This document shows, in pieces, positions 45,450 through 54,484 of a stretch of DNA of 64,000 bases. The notes under the pieces were generated by a model that was not told the DNA's origin, made no database searches, and saw only the letters and a program-made list of their open reading frames with translations. The stretch comes from Candidatus Rokuibacteriota bacterium. GTDB taxonomy: Bacteria > Methylomirabilota > Methylomirabilia > Rokubacteriales > CSP1-6. Position numbers and translations under genes: made by a program. The stretch is from NCBI GenBank assembly GCA_023248995.1, contig JAHFDN010000003.1, positions 1 through 64,000 of the forward strand. The letters run 5' to 3'. The first letter of the stretch is position 1. The number at the start of each line of letters is the position of its first letter.

Positions 45450-46799
45450 ATGAAGACGATGAAGAACCTGACACGGTGGCTTCTGGCCGGGCTCGCGGCT
45501 TTTGCCCTTGGACCCGGCGCCCTCTACGCGGAAGACGACGCCTGGCGGCTCGGCATGACCGCCGGGGTGGGCGCTTACCAGGAGGGCCGGTACGCCGAGG
45601 CCGAGGAAAAATTCTCGGCCGCCGTCAAAGAGGCGGAGAGCTTCGGCGCTGAAGATCCTCGCCTGGCCGCGAGCCTCAACAACCTGGCCTCCCTCTACGC
45701 GGCCCAGGGCCGATACGCTCAGGCGGAACCGCTGTCCGAGCGGGCCCTGGCGATCCGCGAGAAAGTCCTGGGCCCCGAGCATGCGGAGGTGGCCCAGAGC
45801 CTCCACAACCTGGCGTCCCTCCACGCCGCCCGGGGCCGGTACGCCGCGGCAGAGCCGCTCGCCCGGCGGGCCCTGGCGATCCGTGAGAAAGTCCTGGGCC
45901 CTGAGCATCCAGACGTGGCCCAGAGCCTGAACGGCCTGGTCGAGCTCTACCGGGCCCGTGGGCAGACCGGAGACGCCGAAGGGCTCGCCCAGCGGGCCCT
46001 GGCGATCGCGGAAAAGGCGTTGGGGCCGGAGCACCCGGACGTCGCCACGAGCCTGAACAACCTGGCGGGGATCCATTTGGCGCAGGGCCAGTATGCGCGA
46101 GCCGAGGCGCTCTACCGGCAGGCGCTGGCGATCCGCGAGAAGGCCCTGGGGTCGGAGCATCCCGACACCGCCACGAGTCTCAACAACCTGGGGGTCCTCT
46201 ACGCCACCCGGAGCCGGAACGTCGAAGCCGAGGCGCTCTACCGGCGGGCGCTCGCGATCCGGGAAAAAGTTCTCGACCCTGAGCATCCGCACATCGCCAC
46301 GAGCCTCAACAACCTGGGGCTGCTCTACGCGATCCAGGGCAGGAACGACCAGGCCGAGCCCTTCTACAAGCGGGCTCTCGCGATTGACGAAAAGGCGCTG
46401 GGGGCTGAGCATCCGACGGTTGCGACGGACCTCAACAACCTGGCCCTCCTCTACGTCGCACGGGACAAGACCGCGGCGGCCGAGCCGCTGTTCCAACGGG
46501 CCCTGGCGATCCGTGAAAAGGCGCTCGGGGCCGAGCACCCGGACGTGGCAACGACCCTCAATAACCTGGCGGTGCTCTACCACAACCAGGGCAAGACCGC
46601 CAAGGCCGAGTCCCTCTACCGGCGCGCCTACTTCATCCGGGAAAAGGCCCTGGGGCCGGAGCATCCGAACGTGGCCGTGAGCCTGGAAAACTACGCTGCG
46701 CTCCTCAGGAAGACTCACCGGAAGTCCGAGGCCGTGAAGCTCGAGGCTCGGGCGGAGAAGATCCGAGCCAAGCTGGCCGCGGCAACCACGACGCAGTAG
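45450..46799 (+). CDS. Secreted tetratricopeptide-repeat protein (kinesin-light-chain type)
   Basis: A 449-residue protein. A signal peptide (LTRWLLAGLAAFALGPGALYA) precedes an N-terminal helix pair and eight full 42-residue TPR units of the form ATSLNNLALLYxxxG...AExLxxRALAIREKALGPEHP, plus a partial ninth. These build a periplasmic scaffold for protein binding. ATG 45450 is eight bases after GGAGG; an ATG at 45444 is too close to it. The units are also similar at DNA level, so copy number could vary. Confidence 0.8.
   Translation: MKTMKNLTRWLLAGLAAFALGPGALYAEDDAWRLGMTAGVGAYQEGRYAEAEEKFSAAVKEAESFGAEDPRLAASLNNLASLYAAQGRYAQAEPLSERALAIREKVLGPEHAEVAQSLHNLASLHAARGRYAAAEPLARRALAIREKVLGPEHPDVAQSLNGLVELYRARGQTGDAEGLAQRALAIAEKALGPEHPDVATSLNNLAGIHLAQGQYARAEALYRQALAIREKALGSEHPDTATSLNNLGVLYATRSRNVEAEALYRRALAIREKVLDPEHPHIATSLNNLGLLYAIQGRNDQAEPFYKRALAIDEKALGAEHPTVATDLNNLALLYVARDKTAAAEPLFQRALAIREKALGAEHPDVATTLNNLAVLYHNQGKTAKAESLYRRAYFIREKALGPEHPNVAVSLENYAALLRKTHRKSEAVKLEARAEKIRAKLAAATTTQ
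45654..46661 (+). repeat. Tandem 126-bp coding repeats
   Basis: Eight consecutive 126-base units inside the TPR gene, each encoding 42 residues. The strongest conserved DNA is around CGGGCCCTGGCGATCCG and GAGCATCC. This is coding repetition, not a CRISPR or satellite. Confidence 0.7.
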
Positions 46800-46822
46800 C
46801 ACGCCCCTCGCTCTCCTGCTGT

Positions 46823-46852
46823 GCCCGGCGGGGCTTTGAAAACCCCGGGCGG
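46823..46852 (+). terminator. Hairpin between the TPR gene and queA
   Basis: GCCCG at 46823-46827 pairs with CGGGC at the 3' end, and CGGGG (from 46829) pairs with CCCCG around a loop CTTTGAAAA. There is no T-run, so this may be a weak or Rho-assisted terminator. It separates the TPR gene from queA. Confidence 0.35.
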
Positions 46853-46873
46853 GCGGCTTAGACTTCATGGGTC

Positions 46874-47911
46874 ATGGATCTGAGCCTATTTCAGTATCGG
46901 TTGCCCCCCGAGCGGATCGCCCAGTACCCTGCCGAGCAGCGGGACGCCTCGCGCCTTCTGGTGTGTGACCGCGCGACGATGCGCCGGGCGGACCACGTCT
47001 TCGGCGATCTGCCTGCCCTTCTTCGACCGGGAGACCTGCTCGTCGTCAACGACTCACGGGTCATCCCGGCTCGGCTCCTTGGGCGAGTCGACCCAGGGGG
47101 GGCGCCCGTGGAGCTCCTGTTCGTCAGAGCCGCTGGGCCTGGGCGCTGGGAAGCGCTGGCCAAGCCGGGAAAGCGCTGTCGCCCCGGGGCCGTCATTGTC
47201 TTCGGGGACGGCCAGGCGAGGGTGCGCGTGGTGGCCGTCACAGAGGGGGGGCGGGGGATCGTGGAGATCGAGGACGGAGGACCCGTCCGGGAGATCCTCG
47301 AGCGCCACGGGATGCCGCCGCTCCCGCCCTACATCCGCCGGCACCAAAAACCCGGCCAGGAGGACTGGGAGCGCTATCAAACGGTGTACGCGACTCACGA
47401 GGGGTCGGTCGCCGCCCCCACGGCCGGGCTTCACTTCACCCCGGGACTCCTGGAGCGCCTCGAGGCGGGGGGAGTGGAGATCCGGGCCCTCACGCTCCAC
47501 GTCGGGCCAGGGACGTTTCGTCCGATTCGTGCGGCCAGCGTCGAGGCCCATCGCATGGAGGCGGAGGAGGTCACGGTCTCCGCCGAGACGTCCGACGCGA
47601 TCAATCGGGCCAAGGCCGAGGGGCGGCGTGTCGTCGCCGTCGGGACGACCACGTGTCGCGCGCTCGAGTCGGCGTCGGATCACGGGGGGAGAGTCCGGCC
47701 GGCCTCGGGGTCCACGGATCTCTTCATCTATCCCGGGTATCGCTTCAAGGTCATGGACGCGCTCCTGACCAACTTCCACCTGCCGAGGTCGTCGCTGCTC
47801 TTGCTCGCGTGCGCGTTCGCCGGCCGGGAGCTCGCGCTGGGCGCTTACCGCCACGCCGTCGAGACGGGCTACCGCTTCTACTCGTACGGTGACGCGATGC
47901 TCATCTCCTAG
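46874..47911 (+). CDS. queA: S-adenosylmethionine:tRNA ribosyltransferase-isomerase
   Basis: A 345-residue enzyme that moves the ribosyl part of SAM onto preQ1 in tRNA to form epoxyqueuosine. DLSLFQYRLPPERIAQYPAEQRDASRLL and AAPTAGLHFTPGLLERL are the family markers. It is placed four bases before tgt, its pathway partner. Confidence 0.95.
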   Translation: MDLSLFQYRLPPERIAQYPAEQRDASRLLVCDRATMRRADHVFGDLPALLRPGDLLVVNDSRVIPARLLGRVDPGGAPVELLFVRAAGPGRWEALAKPGKRCRPGAVIVFGDGQARVRVVAVTEGGRGIVEIEDGGPVREILERHGMPPLPPYIRRHQKPGQEDWERYQTVYATHEGSVAAPTAGLHFTPGLLERLEAGGVEIRALTLHVGPGTFRPIRAASVEAHRMEAEEVTVSAETSDAINRAKAEGRRVVAVGTTTCRALESASDHGGRVRPASGSTDLFIYPGYRFKVMDALLTNFHLPRSSLLLLACAFAGRELALGAYRHAVETGYRFYSYGDAMLIS

Positions 47912-47914
47912 TCC

Positions 47915-49063
47915 ATGCGCTTCGAGATCCTCGGGACGGACGGGGCGGCCCGGGTCGGGCGCCTCGTGACCGCCCACGGCGCGGTGGAGACCCCGGCGTT
48001 CATGCCGGTGGGGACCCAGGGAACGGTCAAGAGCCTCACGCCCGAAGACCTCCGCCAGGCGGGGGCGCAGATCCTTCTGGCCAACACCTACCATCTCTTC
48101 CTCCGCCCGGGGCACCGGCTCATTGCCGGACTGGGGGGACTCCATCGCTTCATGGCCTGGGACGGCCCGCTCCTGACCGATTCCGGGGGCTTTCAGGTGT
48201 ACAGCCTGGCTGCCCTTAGCAAGGTGTCCGAGGAAGGCGTCAAGTTCAGGTCCCACCTCGACGGGGCGGAGCACCTCCTCACGCCCGAGCTGTCGGTGGA
48301 GATTCAAGAGGCTCTGGGGGCCGACATCATCCACCCGCTCGACGAATGCCTGGCCCATCCCTCCCCGCGCGCCGAGACCGAGGCGTCGCTGGCCCGCACG
48401 CTTCGCTGGGCGGCGCGAGCGAAGGCGGCCCATGCCGGGGCCGCCGGGCGCCAGGCCATGTTCGGTATCGTCCAGGGCGGCGGCTACGAGGACATCCGCC
48501 GCCGGGCCGTGGAGGAGACGTGCGCGCTCGAGTTTGACGGGTACGCGATCGGCGGGCTCGCGGTGGGGGAGCCGAAGCCGCTCATGCTCGACCTCCTGGC
48601 GTTCACGGGGGCGCTTCTGCCCGAGGACCAGCCGCGCTACCTCATGGGCGTCGGGACGCCGAGGGATCTCGTCGAAGCCGTGGCGCGGGGGGTGGACCTG
48701 TTCGATTGTGTGCTGCCAACCCGCAACGCGCGAAACGGCCAGCTGTTCACCGCCGACGGGGTCCTGACGATCAAGCAATCCCGCTATGCGGCCGATGCCC
48801 GCCCCCCGGAGTCGGGCTGCTCCTGTTACACGTGCCGGAACTTTTCCCGCGCGTACCTCCGCCATCTCTTCGTCGCGCGGGAACTTCTGGCCTACCGCCT
48901 GCTGAGCCTGCACAACCTCCACTTCTACCTGCGCCTCGTGATGGACATGCGCGCGGCGGTCGCCGCGCGGGCGTTTTCCGCATTCGGCGCTCGGTTTTTG
49001 GGACGGTATGCGGTATCATCCGATGACGGTTCGCCCAGCCACCCGGGGGACACGGAGGCCTGA
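47915..49063 (+). CDS. tgt: Queuine/preQ1 tRNA-ribosyltransferase
   Basis: A 382-residue TIM-barrel enzyme that exchanges guanine-34 for preQ1. LTDSGGFQVYSLA contains the aspartate and substrate loop, HPLDECL precedes the second aspartate region, and CSCYTCRNFSRAYLRHL supplies the zinc ligands. Order queA-tgt-yajC-secD-secF is common in bacteria. Confidence 0.95.
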   Translation: MRFEILGTDGAARVGRLVTAHGAVETPAFMPVGTQGTVKSLTPEDLRQAGAQILLANTYHLFLRPGHRLIAGLGGLHRFMAWDGPLLTDSGGFQVYSLAALSKVSEEGVKFRSHLDGAEHLLTPELSVEIQEALGADIIHPLDECLAHPSPRAETEASLARTLRWAARAKAAHAGAAGRQAMFGIVQGGGYEDIRRRAVEETCALEFDGYAIGGLAVGEPKPLMLDLLAFTGALLPEDQPRYLMGVGTPRDLVEAVARGVDLFDCVLPTRNARNGQLFTADGVLTIKQSRYAADARPPESGCSCYTCRNFSRAYLRHLFVARELLAYRLLSLHNLHFYLRLVMDMRAAVAARAFSAFGARFLGRYAVSSDDGSPSHPGDTEA

Positions 49064-49064
49064 C

Positions 49065-49412
49065 ATGGACATCGCCTATGCCGTCGACCGCGCCTACGCC
49101 GCAGTGCAGCCGCCCGGCGGCGCGGGGCCGAACTCGATGTACATCCAGATCCTCTTCTTCGCCGGCATCTTCGCGATCTTCTACTTCCTGCTGATCCATC
49201 CCCAGCAGAAGCAACGCAAGGACCGCACCGCGATGCTGGGCGCCCTCAAGCGGGGCGACCGGGTCGTGACGAGCAGTGGGCTCCACGGCACTGTCGTGGG
49301 GCTGAACGAGGAGACGCTCGTCCTGAAGGTGGCCGACCAGGTGAAGCTCGAGTTTGACCGCCAGGCCGTCGGGCGCATCGTGTCGGCCCAGGGCGAAAAG
49401 GAAGGGACCTAG
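49065..49412 (+). CDS. yajC: Preprotein translocase subunit YajC
   Basis: A 115-residue single-pass membrane protein. ILFFAGIFAIFYFLLIHPQQKQRKD is the membrane helix and start of the family signature; LKRGDRVVTSSGLHGTVVGL follows. It associates with SecDF in the inner membrane. ATG 49065 is one base after the tgt stop, with GGAGG upstream. Confidence 0.93.
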   Translation: MDIAYAVDRAYAAVQPPGGAGPNSMYIQILFFAGIFAIFYFLLIHPQQKQRKDRTAMLGALKRGDRVVTSSGLHGTVVGLNEETLVLKVADQVKLEFDRQAVGRIVSAQGEKEGT

Positions 49413-49419
49413 GGGCCGG

Positions 49420-51036
49420 ATGCCGAAGCGCCTCGGGCTCAGGATCGGGATCGTCCTGGCGGTGATCGCCGGGTCGTTGATCTATCTCTACCCCCCGCCG
49501 GGAATCCGGGAGCGCGTCTACGGGCCGGCGCACGGTCCGGCCCGGCAGGGAGGACTCCTGCCGCCGACGCTGAACCTCGGGCTCGATCTCCAGGGTGGCA
49601 TCCACCTCGTGCTGGGCGTGGACGTGGACAAGGCCCTGGAGAATCAGGTGGAGCGCAACGCCGCGGACATGAAGGCGGCGCTGGAGAAGAAGGGCATCGG
49701 GATCAAAGAGGCCGCTCGCCAGGGCGCGACGGGGATCGTCATCCAGCTAGCGTCATCCCAGATGTGGACCGACGCGCTGACCGTGCTCAACGAGTCCCAA
49801 GGGTACGAGCAGAAGGGCTCGGACCAGGCCGCAGGGCGGATCGTGCTCGCGCTGAAGGCGCGGGAGGCGGTCACGCTCAGGGACCTGGCGATCCGCCAGG
49901 GGCTCGAGACCATCCGGAACCGGGTGGACCAGTTCGGGGTGGCCGAGCCGACGATCCAGCAGCAGGGGGAGAACCGCATCCTCGTCCAGCTCCCCGGGAT
50001 CCAGGATCCCGAGCGGGCCAAGGGGTTGATCGGGAAGACCGCGCTCTTGGAGTTCAAGATGCTCGACGACCAGGCCGAGCTGGACAAGGCCGTGCGCGAA
50101 GGGCCTCCGGCCGGCGACGAGCTTCTGTGGCAGCGGATCGTGGACAAGCAAACTCGCCAGGAGCGGCGGCTGGCCTACGTGGTCAAAAAGCGCACGCTCC
50201 TCACGGGGGCTGATCTGGCCACGGCGAAGGTGTCCATCGACCAGTCCACCAGCGAGCCCTACGTGTCGGTGACATTCACCGACGCGGGAAGCAGGGTCTT
50301 CGCCGAGTTCACCGAGCACAACGTCGGAAAGCGCCTGGCGATCATCCTCGACGGAAACGTGTACTCGGCCCCGGTGATCCGGGAACGGATTCCGTCGGGG
50401 CAGGCGCAGATCACCGGCGGGTTCACTCCGGAGGAAGCGACCGATCTGGCCATCGTCCTCCGGGCGGGAGCGCTGCCGGCGCCGGTACGGATCCTGGAGG
50501 AGCGGACGGTGGGGCCGTCCCTCGGCGCCGACTCGATCCGCCAGGGCCTGGGCGCGATCGTCGCCTCGGCGCTGGCGGTCTTTCTGTTCATGCTCGTCTA
50601 CTATCGCCTCTCCGGTCTGATCGCCGACGTCGCCCTGGTGCTGAACCTCCTGATCCTCCTGGCGGCGCTGGCGGGCTTCCACGCGACCCTGACGCTTCCC
50701 GGCATCGCGGGGATCGCGCTGACCATCGGCGTCGCGGTGGACACGAACATCCTGATCTTCGAGCGGATCCGCGAGGAGCTCCGGACCGGCAAGACGATCC
50801 GCGCCGCCATCGACGCGGGCTTCGCCCGGGCCTTCCGGACCGTCATCGACACGCACGTCACCGTCCTCGTCTCGTCTGCGATCCTGTACCAGTTCGGCAC
50901 CGGGCCGGTGCGGGGCTTCGCGGTCTCGCTCGCCATCGGGATCCTGGCGAGCCTCTTCACGGCGGTGTTCTTCACGCGGCTGATCTTCGATGTGCTCTAC
51001 ATGGGCCCCCGCCGGGTGCAGTCGCTCTCCATCTAG
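49420..51036 (+). CDS. secD: Protein export membrane protein SecD
   Basis: A 538-residue RND-type subunit that uses the proton gradient to pull proteins out of SecYEG. One N-terminal membrane helix, LNLGLDLQGGIHLVLGVD at the P1 start, a long periplasmic part, and five helices holding AGIALTIGVAVDTNILIFERIREE. Starts eight bases after yajC. Confidence 0.93.
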   Translation: MPKRLGLRIGIVLAVIAGSLIYLYPPPGIRERVYGPAHGPARQGGLLPPTLNLGLDLQGGIHLVLGVDVDKALENQVERNAADMKAALEKKGIGIKEAARQGATGIVIQLASSQMWTDALTVLNESQGYEQKGSDQAAGRIVLALKAREAVTLRDLAIRQGLETIRNRVDQFGVAEPTIQQQGENRILVQLPGIQDPERAKGLIGKTALLEFKMLDDQAELDKAVREGPPAGDELLWQRIVDKQTRQERRLAYVVKKRTLLTGADLATAKVSIDQSTSEPYVSVTFTDAGSRVFAEFTEHNVGKRLAIILDGNVYSAPVIRERIPSGQAQITGGFTPEEATDLAIVLRAGALPAPVRILEERTVGPSLGADSIRQGLGAIVASALAVFLFMLVYYRLSGLIADVALVLNLLILLAALAGFHATLTLPGIAGIALTIGVAVDTNILIFERIREELRTGKTIRAAIDAGFARAFRTVIDTHVTVLVSSAILYQFGTGPVRGFAVSLAIGILASLFTAVFFTRLIFDVLYMGPRRVQSLSI

Positions 51037-51220
51037 TGCCATGCCGATAACCGTCGCATCCCGGCGTTCTCGGTCGTTGCCGATCCGTTCCTCTACGGGC
51101 ACCGCGTCCGGCCGAAGGCCGGCGTGGTCGCTACGCTCCGGTCGGCTCCTCCCTCGGGCCTTGGGCTGCTCGGTTCTCGACATGGCCCGAGAAGGACTGC
51201 AAAGGCCCGTCGCGGGTTCC
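51037..51220. other. Hairpin-rich gap between secD and secF
   Basis: secD and secF are normally adjacent or fused, but here a 299-base gap separates them. This first part has several short inverted repeats (for example CCGGCC-GAA-GGCCGG) but no promoter, tRNA or gene. The second part, 51221-51326, is a copy of a dispersed repeat. Confidence 0.45.
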
Positions 51221-51326
51221 GGCGCGGGCTTTGCCCGCGCAACCCTCGGGGGGAGGAATCGGAAGGGGCGGGGACCCGGGCATCCACGCCGCAGGCGTGG
51301 GGGGGCCTGGGTGGCCCCCCTCCGAG
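51221..51326 (+). repeat. Dispersed hairpin repeat, copy B
   Basis: A 106-base element matching copy A (21436-21524, other strand) in the blocks GGCTTTGCC, GGGGGGAGGAATC, ACCCGGGC, GCCTGGGTGG and CCCCCCTCCGAG. Hairpins: GCGGGC-TTT-GCCCGC, CCACGCC-GCA-GGCGTGG and GGGCC..GGCCC. The middle hairpin differs in sequence from copy A but keeps the fold, a sign of compensating change. It ends nine bases before the secF ATG. Confidence 0.75.
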
Positions 51327-51335
51327 CATAGAGCC

Positions 51336-52274
51336 ATGGTTCAGATATTCAAGGACACCAACTACAACTTCATCGGCAAGCGGCGCTGGGCGTACCTGCT
51401 GTCGGCGACCTTCATCACCATCGGGTTCATCTCGATCGGGGTCAAAGGCGGGCTCCGGTACGGGATCGACTTTTCCGGAGGGACCCTCATCCAGGTCCGC
51501 TTCGAGAACGCAGTCCACGTGGACGTCATCCGGAACGCGCTCGGCCGCATCAAGCTCGGCGAGAGCGTGATCCAGGAATTCGGCGATCCCAGAGAATTCA
51601 TCCTCCGGCTGCCGCTCGTGGATCTCCCGTCGGAAGAGGTCACGCGGCGCGTCCAGGAGGCCCTGGCCGCGGTACCCGGGTTGGGCAAGGCCGAGGTGCG
51701 GCGGGTCGAGTTCGTGGGCCCGCAGGTGGGGCGCGACCTTCAGCTCCAGGCGCTCTATGCGGTCCTGTGGAGCGCCGCGGGGATCCTGATTTACATCGCC
51801 GTCCGATTCGACTTCCGGGGCGGGGTGGCTGCCATCGTGGCCACGTTTCACGACGTGCTGGTCACCTTCAGCGCGATGTCTCTCACCGACAAGGAGATCT
51901 CGTTGCCGGTCCTGGCCGCCTTCCTCACGATCATCGGGTACTCGGTCAACGACACCATCGTGGCCTTCGACCGGATCCGCGAGAACCGGGGCAAGGGGAT
52001 GCGCAAGGGGAGCTCGTTCGCCGAGCTGATCAACAGGGCCATCAACCAGACACTGTCGCGGACCGTCCTGACCTCATTGACCACCTTCCTGTCCACGGTC
52101 GTCCTCCTCTTCTTCGGCGGCAAGGTCCTGGAGGATTTCGCCTTCGTCCTCACCATCGGGGTGATCACCGGGACCTTCTCGACCATCTACGTGGCGGGCG
52201 CGATCCTCGTGGACTGGAACGGCTGGGTCGAAGCGCGGGCCCAGCGGACCAAAAAAGCCGTAGCAAAAGCCTGA
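51336..52274 (+). CDS. secF: Protein export membrane protein SecF
   Basis: A 312-residue partner of SecD. YGIDFSGGTLIQVRFE is the conserved start of the periplasmic part; LAAFLTIIGYSVNDTIVAFDRIREN is helix 4. ATG 51336 has no ribosome site because the repeat ends just before it. A longer GTG start at 51231 lies inside the repeat and is unlikely. Confidence 0.92.
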   Translation: MVQIFKDTNYNFIGKRRWAYLLSATFITIGFISIGVKGGLRYGIDFSGGTLIQVRFENAVHVDVIRNALGRIKLGESVIQEFGDPREFILRLPLVDLPSEEVTRRVQEALAAVPGLGKAEVRRVEFVGPQVGRDLQLQALYAVLWSAAGILIYIAVRFDFRGGVAAIVATFHDVLVTFSAMSLTDKEISLPVLAAFLTIIGYSVNDTIVAFDRIRENRGKGMRKGSSFAELINRAINQTLSRTVLTSLTTFLSTVVLLFFGGKVLEDFAFVLTIGVITGTFSTIYVAGAILVDWNGWVEARAQRTKKAVAKA

Positions 52275-52321
52275 TCGGCGTGAGAAAATGATGAGTTACA
52301 AGGCAGCGAGGTGGAGAGAGC

Positions 52322-54475
52322 GTGACTCAGCTCGACACACTCATCGAGGAGATTCCGAAATACCAGCCCGGGGCCGACCTGGACCTGGTCAAGCGCGCTT
52401 ACCGCTTCTCTGAAATCTCCCACCAAGGGCAGCAGCGGGCTTCCGGGGAGCCCTACCTCTCCCACCCCCTCGAAGTCGCCGGCCTCCTCGTCAACTTCAA
52501 GGTGGACGTGACTACCGTCACGGCCGGCCTGCTCCACGACGTCCTCGAGGACACCCGGGCGACCAAGGATGACCTGACGCGCGAGTTCGGTGCCGAGATC
52601 GCCGACCTCGTGGACGGCGTCACCAAGATCGGCAAGCTGGCCTTCTCCTCCCGGGAGGAACGCCAGGCGGAGAACTTCCGCAAGATGCTCGTGGCCATGG
52701 CCCGGGACATCCGGGTGCTGATGATCAAACTCGCCGATCGGCTGCACAACATGCGCACCCTTGATTACCTGGCCCCCGACAGGGGGCGGAAGGTCGCCCA
52801 GGAAACCCTGGACATCTACGCCCCGCTGGCCCACCGGCTCGGCATGGCGAAGGTCAAGGCCGAACTGGAGGACCTGGCTTTCCGCTGCCTCCACCAGGAG
52901 GAGTACGCCGACCTCCAGCGACGGGTCGCCAAGCGGCGACTGGAGCGGGAGGCGGAGATCAACCAGGTCATCGCCATCGTGGAGAAGAAGCTCGGAGAGG
53001 TGGGCATCCAGGCCCAGATCAGGGGGCGGCCGAAGCACTTCTACTCCATCTTCAAGAAGATGCATGATCAAGGTCGGGAGTTCGACGAAATCTATGATCT
53101 GACGGCTGTTCGAGTGATTACGGACTCGGTACGTGATTGTTATGGTGCCTTGGGCGTCATCCACTCCTTGTGGAAGCCGGTGCCGGGGCGGTTCAAGGAT
53201 TTTATCGCGATGCCCAAGGTGAACATGTACCAGTCGCTCCACACGACGGTCATCGGGCCCAAGGGGGACCCGGTGGAGATCCAGATCCGCACCGCGGACA
53301 TGCACCGGGTCGCCGAGGAAGGGATCGCCGCTCACTGGCGCTACAAGGAGAAGAAGCACGACCAGGACAAGTTCGACCAGTCCCTCGTCTGGTTGCGCCA
53401 GCTCATGGAGTGGCAACAGGAGATGAAGGACCCGCGCGAGTTCATGGAGACCGTGCGGGTGGACCTCTTCCCCGACGAGGTCTACGTCTTCACGCCCAAG
53501 GGCGATGTCAAGGCGCTCCCCGAGGGCTCCACGCCCATCGACTTCGCCTACGCGGTCCATACCGAGGTGGGGCACCGCTGTGCCGGCGCGAAGGTGAACG
53601 GCAAGTTGGTCCCCCTGCGTTACACGCTACGGCAGGGAGACATCGTCGAGATCGTCACCTCGCCAACCCAGCATCCGAGCCGAGACTGGCTCAAGGTCGT
53701 CCAATCCTCGCGGGCTCGGTCCAAGATCAACCAATGGCTCAAGATCGAGGAGCGCGCGCGCTCGCTGAGCCTCGGGCGCGAGATCTTCGACCGGGAGGCG
53801 CGGAAGCACCGGCTCTCCGCGGCCAACCTCCTGGCCTCGGAGGAGGCGAAGAAAGTTCTCGCCGACCTCGGCTTTCCCTCGGTCGACGACCTCCTGGCCT
53901 CCATCGGCTATGGGAAGACGGGGGTCCACCAGGTGCTCGGGAAACTCGTTCCTTCGGTCGTCGCCGACGAGGAGCGGAGCCAGGAGGCCAAGGCGCAGAA
54001 GGCGGCCCGGCCGGCCAGAAGCGAGGGGGGGGTCAAGATCCGCGGGGTGGAGGACCTCCTGGTGCGCTTCGCCAAGTGCTGCACCCCGGTGCACGGCGAT
54101 GCCATCGTGGGCTTTATCACGCGCGGGCGTGGCCTGACCGTCCATACGCGAGACTGCCACACCGTGGCCCACGGGCTCCTGGACAGGGAGCGAGTCGTCG
54201 GCGTGGAGTGGGACGTGGCCGAGCCGGCGACCCGCCCGGTGAAGATCGCCGTCTATATCGGGCGCGATCGCCCGGGGCTCCTCGCCGAGATCTCGGCGGC
54301 CATCTCCGGGCGGCACGGGAACATCACCAAGGCCGAGATCACCGTCACCGAGGACCGCAAGGGGCTCAACCACTTCGTCGTGGAAGTCGCCGACGTCCAT
54401 CAACTGCAGCAGATCATGGAAGCCATCGGCCAGGTCAAGGACGTCATCAAGGTCGAACGCGTCCGCGGTTTGTAA
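52322..54475 (+). CDS. rel: Bifunctional (p)ppGpp synthetase/hydrolase
   Basis: A 717-residue long RSH enzyme of the stringent response. HD hydrolase domain: SHPLEVAGLL and LLHDVLEDT (His72-Asp73, Glu77-Asp78) intact. Synthetase: RFKDFIAMPKVNMYQSLHTT and EIQIRT; the RFKD loop is of the type found in enzymes with both activities. TGS starts near VYVFTPKGDVKALPEGSTPIDFAY; the ACT domain ends the protein. Starts at GTG 52322. It probably makes and degrades (p)ppGpp. Confidence 0.94.
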   Translation: MTQLDTLIEEIPKYQPGADLDLVKRAYRFSEISHQGQQRASGEPYLSHPLEVAGLLVNFKVDVTTVTAGLLHDVLEDTRATKDDLTREFGAEIADLVDGVTKIGKLAFSSREERQAENFRKMLVAMARDIRVLMIKLADRLHNMRTLDYLAPDRGRKVAQETLDIYAPLAHRLGMAKVKAELEDLAFRCLHQEEYADLQRRVAKRRLEREAEINQVIAIVEKKLGEVGIQAQIRGRPKHFYSIFKKMHDQGREFDEIYDLTAVRVITDSVRDCYGALGVIHSLWKPVPGRFKDFIAMPKVNMYQSLHTTVIGPKGDPVEIQIRTADMHRVAEEGIAAHWRYKEKKHDQDKFDQSLVWLRQLMEWQQEMKDPREFMETVRVDLFPDEVYVFTPKGDVKALPEGSTPIDFAYAVHTEVGHRCAGAKVNGKLVPLRYTLRQGDIVEIVTSPTQHPSRDWLKVVQSSRARSKINQWLKIEERARSLSLGREIFDREARKHRLSAANLLASEEAKKVLADLGFPSVDDLLASIGYGKTGVHQVLGKLVPSVVADEERSQEAKAQKAARPARSEGGVKIRGVEDLLVRFAKCCTPVHGDAIVGFITRGRGLTVHTRDCHTVAHGLLDRERVVGVEWDVAEPATRPVKIAVYIGRDRPGLLAEISAAISGRHGNITKAEITVTEDRKGLNHFVVEVADVHQLQQIMEAIGQVKDVIKVERVRGL

Positions 54476-54484
54476 GGGCCTCCG

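Noticed and set aside
45654-46661. Regular repeats considered as CRISPR or satellite DNA
   Set aside because: They are in-frame 126-base TPR units without spacers.
49753-51183. 476-codon reverse frame opposite secD
   Set aside because: Antisense of secD with no family-like sequence.
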